IMG/VR virus record: IMGVR_UViG_3300044591_001813
Coordinates: 1-24,172 of that record
Reading direction: 5' to 3' (one strand)
DNA from: a virus
DNA length: 24,172 bases
In this document: positions 1 through 2,899 of the stretch, piece after piece
Position numbering within the stretch: the stretch's first letter is position 1
Layout: each line of letters starts with the position of its first letter
Position numbers and translations under genes: made by a program
The notes under the pieces: generated by a model
Seen by the model: only the letters and a program-made list of their open reading frames with translations
Database searches by the model: none
What the model was told of the DNA's origin: nothing

Positions 1-39
1 CGCGTGGGTTATTTTCATTCTTGTTCCCACCCCGCCGCG

Positions 40-78
40 CCCCCCCCCCCCCCCCCGGGGGGGGGGGGGGGGGGGGGG
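40..78. repeat. C17/G22 homopolymer palindrome
   Basis: A run of 17 C (40-56) is joined directly to a run of 22 G (57-78). The two runs are self-complementary and could form a very stable hairpin. A second tract of the same kind lies at 994-1026, and both are followed by GAGCA and then a hairpin with GTGCCAA-type arms. Exact run lengths cannot be trusted, because homopolymers this long are error-prone in every sequencing chemistry and poly-G is a known two-colour Illumina artefact. The recurrence with the same right flank argues for at least a real G-rich core. Confidence 0.6.
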
Positions 79-88
79 AGCAACTATC

Positions 89-107
89 GTGCCAAGGGGG
101 TTGGCAC
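89..107. promoter_or_regulatory. Hairpin GTGCCAA-GGGGG-TTGGCAC (copy 1)
   Basis: A perfect 7-bp inverted repeat with a five-G loop. It lies just after the first C/G homopolymer tract and about 45 bases beyond the stop codon of the - strand gene ending at 152. A near-identical hairpin stands in the same place relative to a paralogous gene at 1038-1054. It could be a DNA-level binding site, an RNA hairpin ending - strand transcripts (though a C run rather than a U run follows on that strand), or part of a mobile module. The function is unknown. Confidence 0.6.
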
Positions 108-123
108 ACTTCCTGCTGTGACC

Positions 124-160
124 CTGTACTACTACAAGGTCGGCGGCTGTATTAGTACAG
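124..160. repeat. 8-bp inverted repeat CTGTACTA/TAGTACAG
   Basis: Perfect arms at 124-131 and 153-160, separated by 21 bases. The right arm overlaps the stop codon of the - strand gene ending at 152, so on that strand it would form a stem at the very 3' end of the message. It may be a transcript-end hairpin. The equivalent place in the second copy of the module (near 1079) has no obvious counterpart. Confidence 0.4.
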
Positions 161-334
161 CTTGTTTAACAGTGTTGTATGTTTATCTAGTGACTCTTCC
201 CAGTATTTAGCACTAATGGGTTGTTGTAAATCATTAGACATTTGTATGTAAGTTTTAATGTTATCAATCTTATCTAACAAAGCAATGCGAATAGTGGCAA
301 GCTCGTTATTGTCAATGTCTTTGAGGTTATTCAT
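152..334 (-). CDS. Small hypothetical protein, paralogue of the gene at 1079-1282
   Basis: Sixty residues, no recognised domain. It aligns without gaps to the protein of 1079-1282 over about 48 residues, sharing D, R, A-L, I, I-K and the block S-x-K-Y-W, which shows the two are duplicates. It is predicted to be mostly helical and charged, consistent with a small phage accessory or host-interaction protein, but nothing shows its role. The ATG at 334 lies 14 bases after the stop of the upstream gene (349-561), so the two are probably co-transcribed; no convincing promoter of its own is visible. Its 3' end abuts an inverted repeat and the first hairpin plus C/G tract. Confidence 0.65.
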   Translation of the reverse strand: MNNLKDIDNNELATIRIALLDKIDNIKTYIQMSNDLQQPISAKYWEESLDKHTTLLNKLY

Positions 335-348
335 GTATTGTTTTATTA

Positions 349-561
349 TTAAAGTTGGTTAAGACGATACCCAGTACGAATACAGACTTGACCATATTGT
401 TCTTGTATTGCGAGCCAGTATCTAGTGTAGTCTCCAGTTGACAAACCCTTCGGATAAACGATAGGCGTGTTGTTTTCGTTCTTACCCTTAAACACAGTAA
501 GAACATATTTACGAATACCGCTCTTGTCAGTAAAACTAATAACTTTAGTAGTTTGAGTCAT
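349..561 (-). CDS. Small hypothetical protein (70 aa)
   Basis: Seventy residues beginning MTQTTKVISF, rich in beta-prone residues, basic toward the C-terminus, with no recognised domain. It starts at an ATG at 561 with no Shine-Dalgarno sequence. Upstream on the - strand a TAGAAA box, 17 bases, and TTATAA end 5 bases before the ATG, a weaker version of the leaderless arrangement seen for the neighbouring genes. A 7-bp hairpin (583-600) overlaps this promoter. The gene at 152-334 follows 14 bases downstream, suggesting a two-gene unit. Codon use is A/T-richer than in the neighbour at 609-797. Confidence 0.6.
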   Translation of the reverse strand: MTQTTKVISFTDKSGIRKYVLTVFKGKNENNTPIVYPKGLSTGDYTRYWLAIQEQYGQVCIRTGYRLNQL

Positions 562-566
562 GTTAT

Positions 567-595
567 TTATAAAAAAGGTTTTAGTAGTATTTCTA
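567..595 (-). promoter_or_regulatory. Possible promoter for the gene at 349-561
   Basis: On the - strand: TAGAAA (595-590), 17 bases, TTATAA (572-567), then 5 bases to the ATG. It is close to the TAGACA-N17-N6 pattern of the neighbours but with weaker boxes. It overlaps a hairpin (AGTAGTA 583-589, TACTACT 594-600). Confidence 0.35.
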
Positions 596-600
596 CTACT
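583..600. repeat. Hairpin AGTAGTA-TTTC-TACTACT
   Basis: A perfect 7-bp stem with a 4-base loop, in the 47-base gap between two - strand genes and overlapping the likely -35 region of the gene at 349-561. It could be a repressor site or the transcript end of the gene at 609-797. Confidence 0.4.
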
Positions 601-608
601 GTTGTTGT

Positions 609-797
609 TTAGTACTTCCTGTTGAACTCCAATTCGTAGATCTCACGACCGTACTTCGCAGTGACCGCCTCGCACTCGTCCTCGGTGAGTTCCCGATCCA
701 ACACCGTGCTGAATGCGCTGGTCACATACGCCACCGTCGAGGTGCCGCCGTCCACTTCGATGTCCACCAAGTCCGTCCAATCAATTTCAATCTTCAT
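609..797 (-). CDS. Small acidic hypothetical protein (62 aa)
   Basis: Sixty-two residues beginning MKIEIDWTDL, acidic, with no recognised domain. GC is clearly higher than in the gene at 349-561, with many C- and G-ending codons. The start at the ATG at 797 is supported by a promoter on the - strand: TTGACG (832-827), 17 bases, TAAGCT (809-804), then exactly 6 bases to the ATG, implying a leaderless transcript. The small size, acidity and own promoter resemble early phage genes that target host proteins, but this is inference from context only. Confidence 0.65.
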   Translation of the reverse strand: MKIEIDWTDLVDIEVDGGTSTVAYVTSAFSTVLDRELTEDECEAVTAKYGREIYELEFNRKY

Positions 798-803
798 GCG
801 TAC

Positions 804-832
804 AGCTTACAGGCGGAGTCGCGACCCGTCAA
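804..832 (-). promoter_or_regulatory. Sigma70-like promoter, leaderless, for 609-797
   Basis: On the - strand: TTGACG (832-827), 17-base spacer, TAAGCT (809-804), 6 bases, ATG. An A-rich stretch about 10-25 bases upstream may act as an UP element. The identical spacing in front of four other genes of the block makes this more than chance. Confidence 0.65.
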
Positions 833-861
833 ATCTTTTGTGCAGTTTTTTTCAAGAATCT

Positions 862-873
862 TTGACTAGTCAA
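862..873. promoter_or_regulatory. 12-bp perfect palindrome TTGACTAGTCAA
   Basis: A perfect palindrome 30 bases upstream of the -35 box of the gene at 609-797, in a 280-base intergenic region. It is a plausible operator for a dimeric regulator. A second palindrome (ACCTAG-ACA-CTAGGT) follows at 898-912. Confidence 0.4.
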
Positions 874-897
874 TGGGCGGTACTAACTACAGCCTGG

Positions 898-912
898 ACC
901 TAGACACTAGGT
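898..912. promoter_or_regulatory. Palindrome ACCTAG-ACA-CTAGGT
   Basis: A perfect 6-bp inverted repeat with a 3-base centre, between the divergent promoter of 609-797 and the + strand promoter at 938-967. The CCTAG/CTAGG word also occurs in the operator-like pair at 2107-2149. Confidence 0.35.
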
Positions 913-937
913 ACTCAAAAATAGTTTGCGAAAAGTG

Positions 938-967
938 TTGACAACGCGCACGGGTCGAGGGTACAAT
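938..967 (+). promoter_or_regulatory. Sigma70-like promoter facing right
   Basis: TTGACA (938-943), 18 bases, TACAAT (962-967): a full consensus -35 and a five-of-six -10. Transcription would start near 973-975, inside a 10-bp inverted repeat (968-990), and run into the second C/G tract and hairpin, towards - strand genes. No credible + strand protein follows, so it may make a small structured RNA or an antisense transcript to the gene at 1079-1282. Confidence 0.55.
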
Positions 968-990
968 GGGGTATCCCAAGGGGATACCCC
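968..990. promoter_or_regulatory. 10-bp inverted repeat over the predicted start site
   Basis: GGGGTATCCC (968-977), AAG, GGGATACCCC (981-990): a perfect stem. It begins directly after the -10 box of the rightward promoter and covers the expected transcription start. This suits a repressor site or a 5' hairpin on the RNA. Confidence 0.5.
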
Positions 991-993
991 CCT

Positions 994-1026
994 CCCCCCC
1001 CTGGGGGGGGGGGGGGGGGGGGGGGG
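994..1026. repeat. C8/T/G24 homopolymer palindrome
   Basis: C8 (994-1001), one T, then G24 (1003-1026), preceded by further C-rich sequence (987-992). This is the second copy of the C-run/G-run arrangement at 40-78, with the same GAGCA right flank. Exact length is uncertain for the reasons given for the first copy. Confidence 0.6.
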
Positions 1027-1037
1027 AGCAGCTTCCA

Positions 1038-1054
1038 TGCCAAGGGGGTTGGCA
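1038..1054. promoter_or_regulatory. Hairpin TGCCAA-GGGGG-TTGGCA (copy 2)
   Basis: A 6-bp perfect stem with the same five-G loop as the hairpin at 89-107, 12 bases after the second G tract. It is followed by a shared CTGCTGTG-like word and by the paralogous gene ending at 1079. Together with copy 1 it defines a duplicated module of about 90 bases plus a gene. Confidence 0.6.
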
Positions 1055-1078
1055 CGGATCTTGCTGTGCCTTATTGTA

Positions 1079-1282
1079 TTACCATACTGGCTTACTGTTA
1101 TTATCTAGTACATCAACAGCGTTTGTCGCTGATACCATCTCGTCTTGCCAGTATTTAACAGAATCTTCTGCATTATGCTGTCGTGCAACAGCCAATTCTC
1201 TTTTGATAAACTCAATTCGGTGTGACAAAGCAAAGCGCAAAACAAACTTAGTTTCGCTGTCGAGTTCGATATTGTATTTCAT
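1079..1282 (-). CDS. Small hypothetical protein, paralogue of the gene at 152-334
   Basis: Sixty-seven residues beginning MKYNIELDSE. The ATG at 1282 is chosen over a TTG at 1327, because the intervening codons are a (AAC)n repeat and translate to poly-Asn. It is homologous to the protein at 152-334 (ungapped match, including S-x-K-Y-W), and both genes end next to the same hairpin and G tract. Upstream, CTAACA (1317-1312), 17 bases, CACAGT (1294-1289) and 6 bases precede the ATG, matching the spacing of the other genes though with weak boxes. The -35 overlaps the stop of the gene at 1314-1517. Function unknown. Confidence 0.65.
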   Translation of the reverse strand: MKYNIELDSETKFVLRFALSHRIEFIKRELAVARQHNAEDSVKYWQDEMVSATNAVDVLDNNSKPVW

Positions 1283-1288
1283 GTTGTT

Positions 1289-1317
1289 ACTGTGGTTGTT
1301 GTTGTTGTTGTTGTTAG
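1289..1317 (-). promoter_or_regulatory. Weak leaderless-type promoter with AAC-repeat spacer
   Basis: CTAACA (1317-1312), 17 bases made almost entirely of AAC repeats, CACAGT (1294-1289), 6 bases, ATG at 1282. The boxes match consensus poorly but the spacing equals that of four better promoters nearby. The AAC repeat could change length by slippage and so alter promoter spacing. Confidence 0.4.
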
Positions 1318-1517
1318 ATAGTGCCAACCAATTCCATCATCCAAGAGTCGCGACGTTCGTCAAACCAGATGTTCGCCTCGGCCTTTTCGGCCTCGGTGAG
1401 TTCCATCGGCTCACCGCCCCAAGACTCAGGGATCGGTCCCGTGAAGTCTTCGATGCGGAGCGCGATCATGTCGCTCAGGTTGCTCTCGGCGCTGATGTTG
1501 GCGAAGTCGTTCGTCAT
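1314..1517 (-). CDS. Small acidic hypothetical protein (67 aa)
   Basis: Sixty-seven residues beginning MTNDFANISA, acidic, with several Trp and Met residues and no recognised domain. GC is higher than in the head and sugar blocks. The ATG at 1517 is fixed by a well-spaced promoter: TAGACA (1552-1547), 17 bases, TAACTT (1529-1524), 6 bases, ATG. There is no room for a ribosome-binding site, so the message is probably leaderless. Its stop codon overlaps the -35 of the next gene (1079-1282). It is likely an early phage accessory protein by context only. Confidence 0.65.
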   Translation of the reverse strand: MTNDFANISAESNLSDMIALRIEDFTGPIPESWGGEPMELTEAEKAEANIWFDERRDSWMMELVGTI

Positions 1518-1523
1518 GTTGTT

Positions 1524-1552
1524 AAGTTAGGGTAGAAACTCTTTTCTGTCTA
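1524..1552 (-). promoter_or_regulatory. Leaderless promoter TAGACA-N17-TAACTT
   Basis: On the - strand, with an A9 tract plus a further A8 tract immediately upstream of the -35, like an UP element. The A-tract and -35 segment are the same in the promoter at 1721-1749, giving a shared 20-base word on the two sites. Six bases (AACAAC) separate the -10 from the ATG. Confidence 0.7.
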
Positions 1553-1570
1553 CTTTTTTTTTACTTTTTT

Positions 1571-1714
1571 TTACCTGACCTTCAGCCTCTCGAAAACGTC
1601 ATTGGTCTCGTTCAGAACCTGAGTTAGAACCTTGTCGCAGAACTCGCGCCACTCGGTCTCGGTGATTTCGTTGTTCTGGAACTTGCGGAACATGATCGCG
1701 TACTCGTTTGTCAT
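1571..1714 (-). CDS. Small hypothetical protein (47 aa)
   Basis: Forty-seven residues beginning MTNEYAIMFRKF, highly charged and probably helical, with no recognised domain. The reading frame is supported by G/C-ending codons and by a promoter that fixes the ATG at 1714: TAGACA (1749-1744), 17 bases, TAAGGT (1726-1721), 6 bases, ATG. The stop at 1571 is followed at once by the A-tract of the next gene's promoter. Its size and layout match the other single-gene units in this block. Confidence 0.65.
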   Translation of the reverse strand: MTNEYAIMFRKFQNNEITETEWREFCDKVLTQVLNETNDVFERLKVR

Positions 1715-1720
1715 GGTGTT

Positions 1721-1749
1721 ACCTTAGTGGATGCGGCGTTTTCTGTCTA
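1721..1749 (-). promoter_or_regulatory. Leaderless promoter TAGACA-N17-TAAGGT
   Basis: On the - strand, with A8 directly upstream of the -35 and 6 bases (AACACC) between the -10 and the ATG at 1714. It shares the A-tract plus TAGACAGAAAA word with the promoter of the gene at 1314-1517. Confidence 0.7.
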
Positions 1750-1768
1750 CTTTTTTTTCAGACTTTTT

Positions 1769-2008
1769 TTAGACCTCAACCATCATCCCGTTGTTGTTGC
1801 GGAAGTAGTTTCCGCTGGTGCTGCGCTTGGGCATCGGGGCGAAGTCAACCGTTTTCGCAGGAACCACCACGCTGATGTTGGCGATTGCTTCCGCCTCAGT
1901 CTTGCCGTGGGACACACCCGTCGTGCCGTCCGCCTTGCGGTACGTCACACCAACCAAAGCCACCGTCTTGAACTTGCTCACCTTCAGAATCGCAATCTCG
2001 TTTTGCAT
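1769..2008 (-). CDS. Small hypothetical protein (79 aa)
   Basis: Seventy-nine residues beginning MQNEIAILKV, beta-rich with a Gly/Thr-rich centre, no recognised domain. The ATG at 2008 is preferred to an in-frame GTG at 2014, because a promoter (TTGACG 2043-2038, 17 bases, CATAGT 2020-2015) places the -10 exactly 6 bases before the ATG, as in the neighbouring genes. It is the first gene of the - strand block and borders the regulatory region at 2044-2541. Moderate GC, unlike the A/T-rich genes to the right. Function unknown. Confidence 0.65.
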   Translation of the reverse strand: MQNEIAILKVSKFKTVALVGVTYRKADGTTGVSHGKTEAEAIANISVVVPAKTVDFAPMPKRSTSGNYFRNNNGMMVEV

Positions 2009-2014
2009 GGACAC

Positions 2015-2043
2015 ACTATGGGTCAGAACTCGGTCAGCGTCAA
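2015..2043 (-). promoter_or_regulatory. Leaderless promoter TTGACG-N17-CATAGT
   Basis: On the - strand in front of the gene at 1769-2008, with two A-tracts 15-35 bases upstream (plus-strand T runs near 2057-2073). The GTGTCC hexamer separates the -10 from the ATG. Confidence 0.65.
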
Positions 2044-2094
2044 GACTTTCAGATGCTTTTTTTTACTTTTTTTCGATGGCCTGGACAGTACAGG

Positions 2095-2161
2095 TTGGCA
2101 CAGAACGTGCTAGGAGGGGGGGGGTTTAATCGCGCACTACACCTAGCACAAACCGTGCCAA
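2095..2161. promoter_or_regulatory. Pair of inverted operator-like palindromes
   Basis: Site A (2095-2113) is TTGGCAC-AGAAC-GTGCTAG and site B (2143-2161) is CTAGCAC-AAACC-GTGCCAA. Each is a near-perfect 7-5-7 palindrome, and the two are mirror images of each other apart from the spacers. They are centred 48 bp apart, with a G9 run (2116-2124) between them. The outer arms use the same TTGGCAC/GTGCCAA word as the hairpins at 89-107 and 1038-1054. This looks like a double binding site for a dimeric repressor, or one long stem-loop if transcribed. No regulator gene that would bind it is visible here. Confidence 0.55.
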
Positions 2162-2172
2162 GGTGAGGGGGT

Positions 2173-2197
2173 GGGGGTCAATCTCCCCCCTTTTTTT
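2173..2197 (+). terminator. Possible G/C stem plus T7 terminator
   Basis: GGGGG (2173-2177), a 7-base loop, CCCCC (within 2185-2190), then seven T (2191-2197), followed by G and A8. This resembles an intrinsic terminator for rightward transcripts from the region of the operator pair. The composition is so simple that low-complexity chance is possible. Confidence 0.35.
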
Positions 2198-2241
2198 GAA
2201 AAAAAAGTTCTTGTTTTTTCTGCTGTAACGGGGGGGGGAGG

Positions 2242-2541
2242 CTATTCTCAATCTCTCAACTCATTTTATTCTATCTTATATATTCTCCAATATACCTAAC
2301 TAATATATTATATTCATATTATATATTTACCTATTCATATATTAATATCATCTTATATCCATTATTTATATCTTCTTCTTATTATCTCAATAACAACACA
2401 ACCCATACCCCCCCCTTTTTCTAAAAATAAAACATAAACAAGCCATAATCCCCTATAAAAAACACAAAAAAAATCCGACCCATATATTTTTCAAAACAAA
2501 AATAATAAAAAACAAGTATTTAAGACATATAATATACTATA
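2242..2541 (+). other. G-depleted A/T/C tract, no gene
   Basis: There is no G on the + strand from 2242 to 2441 (200 bases), and only four G (2442, 2477, 2516, 2524) up to the ATG at 2543. It is flanked by a G9 run (2230-2238) on the left and contains a C8 run (2408-2415). No open reading frame of note is present. It sits between the leftward block and the rightward genes. Such strand-asymmetric, easily melted DNA would suit an unwinding element, a single-strand binding region or an unstructured leader; none of these is shown. Confidence 0.6.
2528..2541 (+). promoter_or_regulatory. A/T-rich late-type box TATAATATACTATA
   Basis: It ends one base before the ATG at 2543 and is almost identical to the box at 21317-21330 (TATAATATAGTATA). 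No -35 is evident. It may be a phage-specific promoter for the sugar operon; see also 9934, 10712, 20057, 21745 and 22035. Confidence 0.45.
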
Positions 2542-2542
2542 A

Positions 2543-2899
2543 ATGTCTACAAAGATCTGCCGCAACTGTAAAAACGAAAAAGATATAAGTGAATTTCCAT
2601 TCTTTTCTACAAGCGATGCTGGCAGAAAGAACACTTGTAAATCTTGTAATAACGAACTCAGTTCATTGCGCCGAAACCTACGCTCTCAAAACCCCCCTCC
2701 TATTCCCGGCAACTGCCCAATTTGTAACAATTATACGACTACATGGATATTAGATCATTGTCACTTTGATAATGCATTTCGCGGATATATATGTAATAGC
2801 TGTAATTTAGGTATTGGGCGCTTTAATGATGACGTTAATATTTTACATAAAGCTATAGAATATCTTAATAAAAATACAATTATAGAGTACCATATATGA
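2543..2899 (+). CDS. Recombination endonuclease VII family (HNH-type) protein
   Basis: A 118-residue protein. The N-terminal part carries two Cys-x2-Cys pairs (CRNC, CKSC) like a zinc ribbon. The C-terminal part has CPIC, the LDHCH core, an RGYICNSCN block and the acidic FNDD, as in the T4 endonuclease VII (gp49) family of Holliday-junction resolvases and HNH nicking enzymes. In T4 that enzyme resolves branched DNA before packaging; in other phages, short relatives are free-standing homing-type nucleases. The stop overlaps the next ATG (ATGA), so it is the first gene of the sugar operon. A mobile nuclease is therefore as likely as a resolvase. Confidence 0.8.
   Translation: MSTKICRNCKNEKDISEFPFFSTSDAGRKNTCKSCNNELSSLRRNLRSQNPPPIPGNCPICNNYTTTWILDHCHFDNAFRGYICNSCNLGIGRFNDDVNILHKAIEYLNKNTIIEYHI

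Noticed and set aside
4-210. A 68-codon + strand frame with Pro and Gly runs
   Set aside because: Created by the C-run/G-run tract; it overlaps the stop region of a - strand gene and resembles no protein.
55-1060. Poly-G tracts with spaced hairpins considered as a CRISPR array
   Set aside because: Only two copies 950 bases apart, separated by genes; no regular short repeat-spacer pattern.
966-1535. A 189-codon + strand open frame starting in the -10 box and running through the G tract
   Set aside because: It overlaps two better-supported - strand genes, contains poly-Gly from the homopolymer, and its length depends on the uncertain G count.
1727-2129. Two + strand open frames over the gene at 1769-2008
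   Set aside because: The - strand frame has a well-placed promoter, an ATG and sensible amino acid use; the + strand frames are its shadows, rich in His/Arg or Ala/Thr without signals.
2107-2161. Operator pair considered as an insertion-sequence terminal inverted repeat
   Set aside because: Only 27 bases separate the inner arms; there is no transposase gene between or beside them and no target duplication.
2260-2400. A/T-rich tract considered as a tRNA or riboswitch location
   Set aside because: With no G on the + strand, no cloverleaf or stable aptamer stem is possible.
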